DNA from: Bordetella parapertussis
Lineage (GTDB): Bacteria > Pseudomonadota > Gammaproteobacteria > Burkholderiales > Burkholderiaceae_B
Direction of reading: 5' to 3'
DNA length: 64,000 nucleotides
Assembly: GCA_945895265.1 (NCBI GenBank)
Contig: CAMDEF010000003.1
Coordinates: 62,001-126,000 of the forward strand
In this document: one piece after another, positions 1 to 8,563 of the stretch
Numbering within the stretch: position 1 is the first letter of the stretch
How the letters are laid out: each line of letters starts with the position of its first letter
Notes under the pieces: generated by a model
Told to the model about the DNA's origin: nothing
What the model saw: only the letters and a program-made list of their open reading frames with translations
The model's database searches: none
Translations under genes and position numbers: made by a program

Positions 1-1
1 G

Positions 2-1264
2 ACCAACGTATTGGCCGACACGATTCCGGGCATTCGGGTGGTGAAGGCGTTTGCGCAAGAGCAACGCGAAGTCGCGCGGTTTCGCGAAGCGAATGACCGT
101 TATCTGGCGGTCAATGATCGTATCAATAAAGTGTGGGCGCTCTTTGCACCCTCAGTGACTTTCTTAACTGAAATCGGCTTGCTGGTGGTCTGGATTTTCG
201 GTATTTCACAGGTGGCAAGTAGCGCGATAACGGTTGGCGTACTGGCCGCCTTTCTGGCGTATATCGGCCGGTTTTACACGCGACTAGATTCAATGAGCCG
301 CATTGTGTCGCATACGCAGCAAGCGGCTGCTGGCGCCAAGCGTATTTTTGATATTTTGGATCATGTCTCGAGTGTGCCCGACGCGCAGCGCCCTGTGCCG
401 CTCGAGCGCGTGGACGGCCGGATTGAGTTGAGTAACGTTGGTTTTCGCTATGGCAGCCGAACGGTACTGCGCAACGTTAATTTAAGTATCGGCGCTGGCG
501 AGATGATCGGCTTAGTGGGCCACAGCGGTTCTGGCAAGAGTTCACTGGTCAACATGATTTGCCGTTTTTATGATGTCACCGAGGGTGGGATCAAAGTGGA
601 CGGTGTTGATATCCGCGCGTACTCTCTTGCTTCGTTTAGGCGAAACATCGGCTTGGTGTTGCAAGAGCCGTTCTTGTTTTTTGGCACCATTGCTGAAAAC
701 ATCGCCTACGGTAAACCTGAGGCAACGCGTTCAGAGATCGTGGCCGCAGCGCGCGCAGCGCGTGCGCACGAATTTATTTTGCGTTTGCCGCAGGGGTACG
801 ATTCGCTCGTTGGCGAACGTGGTCAAGCGCTGTCAGGCGGCGAGCGTCAACGTATCTCAATCGCGCGTGCGCTACTGATTGATCCACGTATTCTCATTTT
901 GGATGAGGCGACCTCATCGGTTGATACCACCACCGAGATGGAGATCCAAGAAGCTCTCGATAACCTGATTCAAGGTCGCACCACAATTGCGATCGCACAT
1001 CGCTTAAGTACCTTGCGAAAGGCCGATCGTCTGGTGGTGCTTGATCGTGGCGAGATTGTCGAGATTGGTAACCATGACGATTTACTGGCTCGCGGCGGCG
1101 CGTACCACGATTTGTATCAGGCTCAGTCGCGCCTGACCGGAGTTGAAGGTGTTGCGATCCCGGGTCCGCTCGAAACCTCTGCCAGCAAGGTTGTTGCAGA
1201 CGTCAAACCAGTGTCTTCGCCAGTCGTCACGCCCGACAATCGACAAGGGGCCGCTGATGTCTGA
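2..1264 (+). CDS. ABC exporter, permease-ATPase fusion (5' truncated by window)
   Basis: The 3' part of an ABC half-transporter whose start lies left of the window; the frame is open from base 2. The visible part begins in the last transmembrane/coupling segments (about residues 1-110) and continues into a complete nucleotide-binding domain: Walker A GHSGSGKSS near residue 170, signature LSGGERQR near 275, Walker B ILILDEA near 294 and H-loop AHRLST near 329. It should export an unknown substrate across the inner membrane. The last 8 bases overlap the start of a DUF1854 gene. From family knowledge, this ABC plus DUF1854 pair is the arrangement called cyanophycin-metabolism-associated in Burkholderiales. 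That role cannot be confirmed here because the cyanophycin genes would lie outside the window. Confidence 0.88.
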   Translation, partial: TNVLADTIPGIRVVKAFAQEQREVARFREANDRYLAVNDRINKVWALFAPSVTFLTEIGLLVVWIFGISQVASSAITVGVLAAFLAYIGRFYTRLDSMSRIVSHTQQAAAGAKRIFDILDHVSSVPDAQRPVPLERVDGRIELSNVGFRYGSRTVLRNVNLSIGAGEMIGLVGHSGSGKSSLVNMICRFYDVTEGGIKVDGVDIRAYSLASFRRNIGLVLQEPFLFFGTIAENIAYGKPEATRSEIVAAARAARAHEFILRLPQGYDSLVGERGQALSGGERQRISIARALLIDPRILILDEATSSVDTTTEMEIQEALDNLIQGRTTIAIAHRLSTLRKADRLVVLDRGEIVEIGNHDDLLARGGAYHDLYQAQSRLTGVEGVAIPGPLETSASKVVADVKPVSSPVVTPDNRQGAADV

Positions 1265-1721
1265 CTTTTTGTTATCGCGTAATCAGGCGGGTCGCCTGTT
1301 GATCTCGTTTCAAGACGGGCGTGTCTTCGAAGGGGTGGTGCCGGTGCGTGCGTTTCCGTTGCAAGCACCCGAGCAGTTTGTGGCGTTCATGAGTACAGAA
1401 GGCAAAGAAATTGCTTGGGTAGATGAGCTCAGTGCGTTACCCCAAGACATGCGTGAGTTGATTACTGAAGAGATCGCTTTGCGCGAGATGATGCCGTCGA
1501 TTCAACGCATCGTCAGTGTGTCAACGCTTTCAACACCCAGTACTTGGGATATCGTGACCGATCGGGGTGCAACAAAGCTGATCCTCAAGGGCGAAGAAGA
1601 TATCCGACGTTTAACTGGTTCGACGCTGATCATTACTGATAGTCATGGCTTGAGGTTTATATTGCCTGATATGCAGGCACTTGATAAGAATAGCCGCCGT
1701 ATCCTAGATCGATTTTTATAA
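1257..1721 (+). CDS. DUF1854 family protein (cyanophycin-associated type)
   Basis: A 154-residue soluble protein with no signal peptide or membrane segment. I place the start at ATG 1257, overlapping the ABC gene by 8 bases, rather than at an upstream in-frame codon buried in that gene. The sequence matches my recollection of DUF1854: an N-terminal region of short beta-strands (QAGRLLISFQDGRVFEGVVP), a central acidic helix around LPQDMRELITEEIALRE, and a C-terminal HGLRFILPDMQALDKNSRR motif. The family has no established biochemical function. It commonly sits beside the ABC exporter and cyanophycin synthetase genes. Translational coupling suggests that it works with the transporter. The family call is good; the function is unknown. 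Confidence 0.75.
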   Translation: MSDFLLSRNQAGRLLISFQDGRVFEGVVPVRAFPLQAPEQFVAFMSTEGKEIAWVDELSALPQDMRELITEEIALREMMPSIQRIVSVSTLSTPSTWDIVTDRGATKLILKGEEDIRRLTGSTLIITDSHGLRFILPDMQALDKNSRRILDRFL

Positions 1722-1819
1722 GGTAAGTGCGTCTGCTGATCGACGTCTCATTCTTTCAACGGGTCTTTCGACTTATTCGTTCAACGAGCATTTCAACTTA
1801 AGTCGCCACTCAGGTAAAA

Positions 1820-2389
1820 ATGATTGAAGCTTTTTTGATGTCCACTGGTATTGTCGCGCTCGCAGAGATGGGCGACAAAACGCAGTTACTGGCCTTGGTG
1901 CTAGCGGCACGCTTTCGTAAACCTGTGCCGATTATCGTGGGTATTCTGGTGGCAACGCTACTCAATCATGGTGTCGCAGGTGCCTTGGGTTCATGGCTGA
2001 TGCACTGGGTTGGGCCACAGGTGATGCGTTGGATTTTAGGTGTCTCGTTTTTGGCGATGGCGGGTTGGATCCTGATCCCTGACAAACTCGATGACACGCA
2101 AGCGGTACAGAAGGGCGGGGTCTTTCTCACAACGTTGATCGCTTTCTTTTTAGCCGAGATGGGCGACAAAACGCAATTTGCGACTGTTGCTTTGGCGGCT
2201 CAGTATTCGTCACTCGTTGCAGTGGTCATTGGCACCACCTTTGGCATGATGCTGGCCAACGTGCCGGCCGTGCTTTTGGGCGAGCGTGTGACACGCATCG
2301 TGCCCATGCGCACTGTGCATTTGATTGCAGCCGAGTTGTTTGTTGTACTCGGTTTGATGGCACTATTTAATGTGGGCGGCGTGTTGTAG
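1820..2389 (+). CDS. TMEM165/GDT1 (UPF0016) family cation transporter
   Basis: A 189-residue, six-helix inner-membrane protein with two inverted-repeat halves, each carrying the family signature EMGDKTQ (near residues 16 and 112). Family knowledge: GDT1/TMEM165 proteins move Mn2+ or Ca2+, and bacterial members mostly export Mn2+. The paired acidic motifs form the ion site. I looked for a Mn2+-sensing yybP-ykoY element in the 98-base leader and saw none; that leader holds only four loose TTCAAC-like repeats. The gene seems monocistronic and converges with the next gene on the minus strand. Confidence 0.88.
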   Translation: MIEAFLMSTGIVALAEMGDKTQLLALVLAARFRKPVPIIVGILVATLLNHGVAGALGSWLMHWVGPQVMRWILGVSFLAMAGWILIPDKLDDTQAVQKGGVFLTTLIAFFLAEMGDKTQFATVALAAQYSSLVAVVIGTTFGMMLANVPAVLLGERVTRIVPMRTVHLIAAELFVVLGLMALFNVGGVL

Positions 2390-2397
2390 CACAGCTC

Positions 2398-2444
2398 GCC
2401 CTGGGTAAACGCCATGCGCGCTGAGCGCCAAACGGCGTTAGGGC
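2398..2444. terminator. possible bidirectional terminator hairpin
   Basis: GCCCT/AACGCC on the left pair with GGCGTT/AGGGC on the right, with an internal bulge and a GC-rich loop. It lies between two convergent genes, where a shared terminator is expected. There is no clear T-run on either side, so this is tentative. Confidence 0.3.
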
Positions 2445-2468
2445 ATCATGGCAGCCACAGTCAGTGCG

Positions 2469-3461
2469 TTACACCAACTTCACAAGTTGTTTGCCAAAAT
2501 TCTCGCCCTTGAGCATACCGACAAGTGCCTCGGGTGCGCTGCCAAGGCCGACCGCAACCGATTCGCGAAACTTCAGCTTGCCTGCGACCACTAGGTCGTA
2601 AAGCTGCGAACGAATGGCTGGCCAGGTGTCGAGTTTGTCTGACACGATAAAACCTTGTACGCGCAGGCGACTGACTAAAATGGCGCGTAGCGTACGGTAG
2701 GCATGGGCATCGCGATTGAACTCAGACACCATGCCGCACAGCGCGATACGACCAAAGGTATTCATGTGAGTGAGTAAGCGTTCAAAAATTTCGCCACCGA
2801 CGTTTTCGAACAGGCAGTCGATACCTTTAGGTAAGGCTGCCGCAAGCTGTTCGGCAAAGTCACTGGCACGGTGGTCAATGCAGGCGTCAAAGCCCAGCTC
2901 GTCTACAACGTACTGACACTTTTTAGCGCCACCTGCGATACCAACAACTCGGCAGCCAACGTGTTTGGCAAGTTGCCCCACCACACTACCCACAGCGCCC
3001 GAGGCAGCGTCAACCACGACGGTTTCGCCTGCTTTTGGTTGGCAGATATCAATCAGACCGGTCCAGGCTGTGATGCCAGGCATACCAAGGATCCCTAAGT
3101 AGGCGGTTGAGTTGACTTTACTGGTATCAATTTTGGTGACACCTTTGGCATTGATCGCGCCATAGAGGCGCCATCCAGTCGCAGCTAAAACAGTTTCACC
3201 AACCTTGAAGTCTGGCGAGTTGGATTCAATGACTTCACCAATCGCACCACCCACCATGACCTCTCCTGGATTGACGCTCTGTGCGTACGACTTTGCATCA
3301 GAAATGCGACCCCGCATATAAGGATCCAGTGATAACCATTGGTTACGAATCAAGACCTGATTATTGGTTGGCACAGGCATGTCTGCATCAACGAGTTTGA
3401 AGTTTTCAGGGGTAACCCAACCTGTTGGGCGGCTGACCAGAATGACGTGTTGGTTTTTCAT
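2469..3461 (-). CDS. NADP-dependent MDR-family oxidoreductase (zinc-independent)
   Basis: A 330-residue medium-chain dehydrogenase/reductase. I start it at ATG 3461 (protein begins MKNQHVILVSRPTG); a TTG 13 codons upstream is also possible but less likely. The nucleotide-binding motif AASGAVGSVVGQLAK is visible near the middle, and there are no structural or catalytic zinc ligands. The order of motifs (LSLDPYMRGRI early, then GMPGITAWTGL) resembles the CurA/YncB/prostaglandin-reductase branch, which reduces alpha,beta-unsaturated ketones and aldehydes with NADPH. The gene is monocistronic. The subfamily is fairly sure; the natural substrate is unknown. Confidence 0.85.
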   Translation of the reverse strand: MKNQHVILVSRPTGWVTPENFKLVDADMPVPTNNQVLIRNQWLSLDPYMRGRISDAKSYAQSVNPGEVMVGGAIGEVIESNSPDFKVGETVLAATGWRLYGAINAKGVTKIDTSKVNSTAYLGILGMPGITAWTGLIDICQPKAGETVVVDAASGAVGSVVGQLAKHVGCRVVGIAGGAKKCQYVVDELGFDACIDHRASDFAEQLAAALPKGIDCLFENVGGEIFERLLTHMNTFGRIALCGMVSEFNRDAHAYRTLRAILVSRLRVQGFIVSDKLDTWPAIRSQLYDLVVAGKLKFRESVAVGLGSAPEALVGMLKGENFGKQLVKLV

Positions 3462-3857
3462 GTTTGCTGTCTTTAGTTGTTTTTGCTTGATCTTTGACAA
3501 AAGCGCGCAAAGATAATCTCGCTCAAAGCCGCCCCAGTTAGGGGAAGGGTGGATAGCAATGTAACCACTGCTGTAACAGCAGATTTTCGTTATGTTAGCA
3601 GTCGTTTGTGTGCAATATGCTGACCGATGCGCATGTTGCCGCTATTGCACGCACCAGCGTGACGCTCGGGCAATCTTTGTTGATAAGGGTAAACCCGCAA
3701 TAAATTTGCCCTTGCGCAAACATCGTTTGACCCTGCTCTGAGGCGTGGGTTTTGTTCTGTAAGGTTGTGACTGACGGGTTCATTTTTTGGCGATGCACTC
3801 GGCCCATACTTGTTATTTATTTCTAAACATCACTGCTTAATTTCTAGGAGTCTCTCG
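3462..3857. other. divergent intergenic region
   Basis: About 400 bases between the divergent MDR gene and the molybdenum hydroxylase operon. I see no convincing gene: the open frames here lack family resemblance. It holds a 15-base inverted repeat CTGCTG-TAA-CAGCAG at 3568-3582 that could be an operator. A good ribosome site, TAGGAG, sits at 3845-3850 just before the next start. Confidence 0.4.
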
Positions 3858-4310
3858 ATGGCGATTCAGTTGACCGTAAATGGCAAAGCGCATAGCGTGG
3901 ATGTCGACCCAAATACCCCACTCTTGTGGGTCATTCGAGAGCAAGTCGGCCTCACCGGCACCAAGTACGGTTGCGGTATTGCTCAATGTGGCTCCTGTAC
4001 GATCATGATGGACGGCGCAGCCATTCGCTCATGCGTCTTGCCTGTGAGTGTCGCCGTGGGCAAACAAATCCAAACGATTGAAGGCCTTGCCAAAGATGGC
4101 AAACTGACTCAGCTGCAGCAAGCCGGGATCGATCATCAGGTTCCTCAGTGTGGTTTTTGTCAGTCAGGTATGTTGATGGCAGCAACTGACTTGCTGGCTA
4201 AAAAGCCTAAACCTACTGATGCCGATATTGATGCGGCGATCACCAACATTTGTCGTTGCGGCAGCTTTCAAGAAGTTCGCGCCGCGATTCACTCAGTCGC
4301 TAAAGCTTAA
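3858..4310 (+). CDS. (2Fe-2S)-binding subunit of molybdenum hydroxylase, IorA-like
   Basis: A 150-residue small subunit with two [2Fe-2S] domains: a plant-type ferredoxin fold with CGIAQCGSCT plus a later Cys, then a helical domain with CGFCQSG and CRC near the C-terminus. The start is ATG 3858 behind TAGGAG. It shuttles electrons from the molybdenum centre of the next gene's product. It has no signal peptide of its own, so if the complex is periplasmic it must be co-exported with the Tat-tagged large subunit, as known for IorAB-type enzymes. The next gene starts 10 bases downstream. The substrate cannot be read from sequence. Confidence 0.88.
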   Translation: MAIQLTVNGKAHSVDVDPNTPLLWVIREQVGLTGTKYGCGIAQCGSCTIMMDGAAIRSCVLPVSVAVGKQIQTIEGLAKDGKLTQLQQAGIDHQVPQCGFCQSGMLMAATDLLAKKPKPTDADIDAAITNICRCGSFQEVRAAIHSVAKA

Positions 4311-4320
4311 GGGGTCAACT

Positions 4321-6510
4321 ATGAACGCACGCGTCCCGAATCCTTCACGTCGTCAGTTTATTGTTGGCACGACAGCCGTCAGTAGTGGACTGGCACTTGG
4401 TTTACACATCCCTTTTATTGGCTCGGCGCTGGCCGCAGGTGCCACCCCAGAAATCGGCGCTTGGGTTGTGATCAAGCCAGATGACACTGTCATCGTGCGC
4501 GTCGTGCGCTCAGAGATGGGGCAGGGCACCATTACTGGTTTGGCTCAGATGGTGGCCGAAGAGCTTGAGTGCGCCTGGAGCAAGGTCACAGTTGAATATC
4601 CAACGCCTGGTGAAAGCCTCAAGCGCAAGCGTATTTGGGGTGATTTTTCGACTGGTGGTAGCCGCGGTATTCGCACCTCAGAACAATATGTGCGTAAGGG
4701 CGGTGCGGCCGCTCGCATGATGTTGGTGCAAGCTGCTGCCGACGAATGGAAAGTGCCGGTTGCAGAGTGTGTGGCTGCCGAAAGTGTCATCACCCACACG
4801 CCAACCGGCCGTAAAGTGGCGTTCGGAAAAGTGGCTGAGGCCGCCTCAAAGATTGCTGTGCCCACCGAGATCACGTTGAAAGATCCCAAACAGTGGAAGA
4901 TCATCGGCAAGTCGATGGACCGTATCGATACGTTTGCCGATAAGGTGACCGGTAAGCAGGTGTACGGTATCGATTTAACATTGCCTGGCATGTTGGTTGC
5001 GACCATCAAAGAATGCCCCGTTTTTGGTGGCAAGGTCAAAAGCTTTGATGAAAGCAAAGTGACTGGCATGAAGGGTGTCAAGAAGGTGGTGAAGGTCGGT
5101 GAGACCGCCGTTGCCGTTGTGGCCGAGACGTTTTGGATTGCTAAGACAGCGCTCGATCAACTTCCGATTGTGTGGGACGAGGGCCCAAATGCAACACTAT
5201 CAAGTGCTTCGATCGCCAAGACGCTTGAAGAGGGCTTGACTGCAGAGCAGGCGTTTGTCGGTAACACGCGTGGTGATACCAAAGCTGCTCTGACCGCTGC
5301 TGTTAAAAAGACCGAGGCAACATACTTCTATCCGTTCTTGAATCACGCTCCGATGGAGCCCATGAACGCGACGGCGAAGTGGACGTCAGAACGTTGCGAA
5401 GCCTGGGTACCAACGCAAGACGGCGAGGCCTCGTTAGCTGCTGTGATTGCGGCTTCAGGCTTGCCCGCTGAAAAGTGTGAGGTCTACAAAATTAATCTAG
5501 GTGGCGGGTTTGGTCGTCGTGGCGCATTTCAAGACTACACCACCCAGGCGGTCAATATTGCTAAGCAAATGCCTGGCACCCCGGTCAAACTCATCTGGAC
5601 ACGCGAAGAAGACATGACTCAGGGTCGCTATCATCCGGTCATGATGTGCAAGCTAACAGGCGCCTTCGATAAGGATAAAAACTTGACCGGCGTGCATATG
5701 CGCCTGTCGGGGCAATCGATCTTGGCGGCGGTGCGCCCTGCAATCGTCGCGCAACAGAAAGGCCGTGATCCTATCGTCTTTCAAGGTGTGTTCGATGGTG
5801 GAGAGCATGGCTTCGGTTATGAGTTTCCGAACCAGTTGATTGATCACGCCATGCGTAATACGGCCGTGCCACCAGGTTTTTGGCGGGGTGTGAACATCAA
5901 TCAAAACGCGATATTCATCGAATGTTTTATGGATGAGCTTGCTGAAACTGCCGGTGTTGATCCAGTTGAGTTTCGTCGTAAGTTTATGGGCAAGTTTCCC
6001 CGTAATCTTGCTGCGCTCAACGCGGTGGCAGATGGTATTGGCTGGACAAAACCTGCTGCGCCTGGCGTGTTTCGGGGTGTTGCGCAAATGATGGCGTTTG
6101 GTAGCTATGTGGCCGCAGCGTGCGAACTGTCCGTGACCGACGGCACCAAGGTTAAGATTCATCGCATCGTGGCAGCTACCGATTGCGGCTACGCCGTGAA
6201 CCCTGCGCAAATTAAGCGTCAAGTGTCTGGCTCGTTTGTGTACGGATTGTCGGCGCTGTTTGAAGAAGAGTGCACAGTGAAAGACGGCCGTATCGAACAG
6301 AAAAATTTTGATACGTTTGGCTCGATCCGCTTGGCGCAGATGCCTAAAGTTGAAACCATTATTCTCGAAGGCGGTGGCAAAGACTGGGGCGGTATTGGCG
6401 AGCCCACGATCTGTGTGGCAGCGCCCGCTGTGCTCAACGCTATTTACCGTGCAACGGGTAAGCGTTTGCGCACTGTGCCTTTGAAAAATAGTGGTATGAC
6501 CTTGGTATGA
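4321..6510 (+). CDS. Xanthine-dehydrogenase-family molybdopterin-binding subunit, IorB-like, Tat-exported
   Basis: A 729-residue large subunit. I start it at ATG 4321 (AAGGGG site), because this gives an N-terminal twin-arginine signal, SRRQFIVG followed by a hydrophobic stretch ending in ALAAG. An upstream in-frame start lies inside iorA. Molybdopterin motifs include GGGFGRRGAF in the middle and the C-terminal GEPTICVAAPAVLNAI, which contains the expected catalytic Glu. Length and single-polypeptide design fit IorB rather than CoxL or XdhB. No FAD subunit accompanies it, so a cytochrome is the likely electron acceptor. Its stop overlaps soxX by 4 bases (ATGA), tying it to the Sox genes. Confidence 0.88.
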   Translation: MNARVPNPSRRQFIVGTTAVSSGLALGLHIPFIGSALAAGATPEIGAWVVIKPDDTVIVRVVRSEMGQGTITGLAQMVAEELECAWSKVTVEYPTPGESLKRKRIWGDFSTGGSRGIRTSEQYVRKGGAAARMMLVQAAADEWKVPVAECVAAESVITHTPTGRKVAFGKVAEAASKIAVPTEITLKDPKQWKIIGKSMDRIDTFADKVTGKQVYGIDLTLPGMLVATIKECPVFGGKVKSFDESKVTGMKGVKKVVKVGETAVAVVAETFWIAKTALDQLPIVWDEGPNATLSSASIAKTLEEGLTAEQAFVGNTRGDTKAALTAAVKKTEATYFYPFLNHAPMEPMNATAKWTSERCEAWVPTQDGEASLAAVIAASGLPAEKCEVYKINLGGGFGRRGAFQDYTTQAVNIAKQMPGTPVKLIWTREEDMTQGRYHPVMMCKLTGAFDKDKNLTGVHMRLSGQSILAAVRPAIVAQQKGRDPIVFQGVFDGGEHGFGYEFPNQLIDHAMRNTAVPPGFWRGVNINQNAIFIECFMDELAETAGVDPVEFRRKFMGKFPRNLAALNAVADGIGWTKPAAPGVFRGVAQMMAFGSYVAAACELSVTDGTKVKIHRIVAATDCGYAVNPAQIKRQVSGSFVYGLSALFEEECTVKDGRIEQKNFDTFGSIRLAQMPKVETIILEGGGKDWGGIGEPTICVAAPAVLNAIYRATGKRLRTVPLKNSGMTLV

Positions 6511-6947
6511 CGAAATGGGGTGCTGGGTGGGCGTTAGTGGCCAGTTTCTGGCTTGCCTGCCTCAGCCCCCTGCAAGCTCAGGTCTTTGTCGGTGATGCGA
6601 TCAACGATTCATTGTCGGGGCAACCAGGCGATACAGTACGTGGACGTGCTCTGGTCTTGAGTCGTCAGGGCGGTTTATGCATACTGTGTCATAGCGGGCC
6701 GTTTCCTGAAGAACGTTTTCAGGGCACGCTTGCCCCAGATTTGGCTGCCAGTTCGGCAGCCTTGTCGGCAGAGCAGTTGCGTGCTCGCATCGTCGATGCG
6801 AGTCGCTTTAATCCAAATACCATCATGCCCTCTTATTTTCGTGCAGAGGGTTTTACGCGGATTGCACCGCAGTTTGCAGGTAAAGCAATCTTGACGGCGC
6901 AAGACATCGAAGACGTTGTAGCTTTTTTAGTGAGCTTAAAACCGTGA
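6507..6947 (+). CDS. soxX: Sulfur-oxidation c-type cytochrome SoxX
   Basis: A 146-residue periplasmic monoheme cytochrome. It has an N-terminal signal peptide ending near LQAQ, the heme motif CILCHSG around residue 56, and the distal Met region SRFNPNTIMPSYF typical of SoxX. SoxXA catalyses oxidative attachment of thiosulfate to the SoxY cysteine. The start ATG overlaps the stop of the molybdenum hydroxylase gene by 4 bases. The stop in turn overlaps the GTG start of soxY by 4 bases, so the whole set looks translationally coupled. Confidence 0.9.
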   Translation: MTKWGAGWALVASFWLACLSPLQAQVFVGDAINDSLSGQPGDTVRGRALVLSRQGGLCILCHSGPFPEERFQGTLAPDLAASSAALSAEQLRARIVDASRFNPNTIMPSYFRAEGFTRIAPQFAGKAILTAQDIEDVVAFLVSLKP

Positions 6948-7387
6948 CAGTCACTCGAAGAACCTTTGTGATAAGTGCGGCAGCCGCCAGCGTGTTGCCA
7001 ACATTGAATGCGTTTGCGACGGTCGATGATGCCACACAAGCCGTTGACAAAATTTTGGGTGGTCGCTCGGCACAGGTCGGTCGCGTGACGCTCGAAATTC
7101 CGCCACTGGTTGAGAACGGTAATCTGGTTACCATGAAGGTGTCTGTGCAAAGCCCGATGACCGAAGCAGATTACGTGCGAGCCGTTCATGTCGTGGCTGA
7201 GGGCAATCCCTTGCCCAATGTGGTGAGCTTTTTCTTGTCGCCTCGTTCTGGGCGCGCAGCGATTACCACCCGCATTCGTTTGGGTGATTCGCAGCGCGTG
7301 CGGGCAATCGCGCAAATGAGTGATGGGTCTTTTTGGCAAGGTGACGCAGCGACCTTAGTGACGCTTGCGGCCTGCACTGAGGTGTAA
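6944..7387 (+). CDS. soxY: Thiosulfate carrier protein SoxY with atypical C-terminus
   Basis: A 147-residue protein with a Tat signal (RRTFVIS, then a hydrophobic run) and the SoxY beta-sandwich. GTG start overlapping soxX. SoxYZ is the periplasmic carrier to which sulfur intermediates are bound through a Cys on a flexible C-terminal arm. In well-studied thiosulfate oxidisers that arm ends GGCGG. Here the tail is TLAACTEV: the Cys (residue 144) is kept, but the flanking glycines are gone and three residues follow it. The gene is followed 1 base later by soxZ. Identity is secure; the arm chemistry may differ. Confidence 0.88.
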   Translation: MTVTRRTFVISAAAASVLPTLNAFATVDDATQAVDKILGGRSAQVGRVTLEIPPLVENGNLVTMKVSVQSPMTEADYVRAVHVVAEGNPLPNVVSFFLSPRSGRAAITTRIRLGDSQRVRAIAQMSDGSFWQGDAATLVTLAACTEV

Positions 7388-7388
7388 T

Positions 7389-7718
7389 GTGAGCAAGACC
7401 TCTCGTACGATTGTCACGATGCCCGCGACGGCTAAAAAAGGCGAAATTCTTGAGATCCGTATCATTGTGCAACATGATATGGAGTCTGGTTTTCGGCATA
7501 CCGAAACGGGTCAACGGATTCCTCGCGATATCATTCGCGATTTCCGTTGTACCTATAACGGTGTTGAAGTGTTTCGTGTCGAGTTGCACCCCGCTATGGG
7601 TGCGAACCCGTTGATTGTGTTTACGACCACTGCGACAGAAAGCGGCTCACTAGAATTCAAGTGGTCTGGCGACAATGGCTACGCTTCGAGTACAACCAGT
7701 ACGCTCACAGTGACGTGA
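7389..7718 (+). CDS. soxZ: Thiosulfate carrier partner SoxZ
   Basis: A 109-residue protein without a signal peptide, as usual for SoxZ, which is exported bound to the Tat-tagged SoxY. I choose GTG 7389 (starting VSKTSRTIVTMPATAKKGE), directly after the soxY stop, over an upstream in-frame ATG inside soxY. Family hallmarks are KGEILEIR near the start, HDMESGFR and FKWSGDNG near the C-terminus. The stop codon TGA overlaps the ATG of soxA by one base. Confidence 0.9.
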   Translation: MSKTSRTIVTMPATAKKGEILEIRIIVQHDMESGFRHTETGQRIPRDIIRDFRCTYNGVEVFRVELHPAMGANPLIVFTTTATESGSLEFKWSGDNGYASSTTSTLTVT

Positions 7719-8539
7719 TGTCTTGGGTGTGGCAAGTTTTTTTGTTTCGCCTGCTCGAAAAGCGGGTGTCGCTAGCTATTCCGTTTTCGCTCGCTATTTT
7801 GCTGCCCTTTCACGCCTCGTCGCAAGCTGATCCAGTTGGGGCTGAGCGTCAATCAAGTTACGTCTTGATGTCGCCTGATACCAAGGCGATGCAAGATGAT
7901 CCGCTGTTGAATCCGGCCACGTTTGCAGTGTTAGACGGCCAGGTTTTATGGCAAGAGATCGCGGGCAAAAAAAATCAATCTTGTGCCTCGTGTCATGGTG
8001 ATGCTACGGTATCGATGAAAGGTATTGCAGCCAGCTTCCCTAAGGTCAACGCTGCGGGTCAGTTACTCAGCCTTTCGGGGCGCATCAATCAGTGTCGCAC
8101 CGAGCAGCAAGGCGCGAAGCCCTTTGCGTTTGAGAGTAAACCATTGCTGGCACTTTCAGCCTTTGTCGCCAACCAGTCTAAAGGCATGCCGATCACTGTT
8201 GAACGCACGCCGGCCAATGAGTCGGCACTTGCCTCAGGCCAACGCTTGTTTAATCAGCGTATGGGCCAGTTAAACCCCTCTTGTGCTCAATGCCATGCCG
8301 AGCGCGCTGGGCAAAAACTTGCAGGTAATCCGATTCCTCAAGCGCATCCAACAGCGTATCCAATCTACCGGCTTGAATGGCAGGCGGTGGGTTCGCTCGA
8401 GCGACGCTTGCGTAATTGTCTGGTCGGGGTTCGCGCAGAGCCTTTTGCGTTTGGCTCGACCGAGTTGCTTGAGCTTGAATTGTTTTTAGCTTGGCGTGCA
8501 CGCGCCATGCTGCTCGAAAGCCCAGGCGTTCGCCCCTAG
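7718..8539 (+). CDS. soxA: Diheme c-type cytochrome SoxA
   Basis: A 273-residue periplasmic cytochrome. Start ATG 7718 shares a base with the soxZ stop; an N-terminal hydrophobic signal segment follows. Two heme motifs are present, CASCH (first domain) and CAQCH (second domain), so this is the diheme form of SoxA. Each domain also keeps its extra Cys (QCRTEQ and NCLVGVRAEPF); the second marks the active-site Cys that carries a persulfide in characterised SoxA. It pairs with SoxX. No soxB follows, which is unusual for a sox locus. Confidence 0.9.
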   Translation: MSWVWQVFLFRLLEKRVSLAIPFSLAILLPFHASSQADPVGAERQSSYVLMSPDTKAMQDDPLLNPATFAVLDGQVLWQEIAGKKNQSCASCHGDATVSMKGIAASFPKVNAAGQLLSLSGRINQCRTEQQGAKPFAFESKPLLALSAFVANQSKGMPITVERTPANESALASGQRLFNQRMGQLNPSCAQCHAERAGQKLAGNPIPQAHPTAYPIYRLEWQAVGSLERRLRNCLVGVRAEPFAFGSTELLELELFLAWRARAMLLESPGVRP

Positions 8540-8563
8540 AAGATTACCCCGAGGTCAACAACC

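Noticed and set aside
1722-1819. Possible yybP-ykoY Mn2+ riboswitch before the TMEM165/GDT1 gene
   Set aside because: Spacer too short and without the conserved element; only TTCAAC-like repeats seen.
3595-3807. Minus-strand 70-residue open frame in the divergent spacer
   Set aside because: No recognisable domain, poor ribosome site and no neighbour context.
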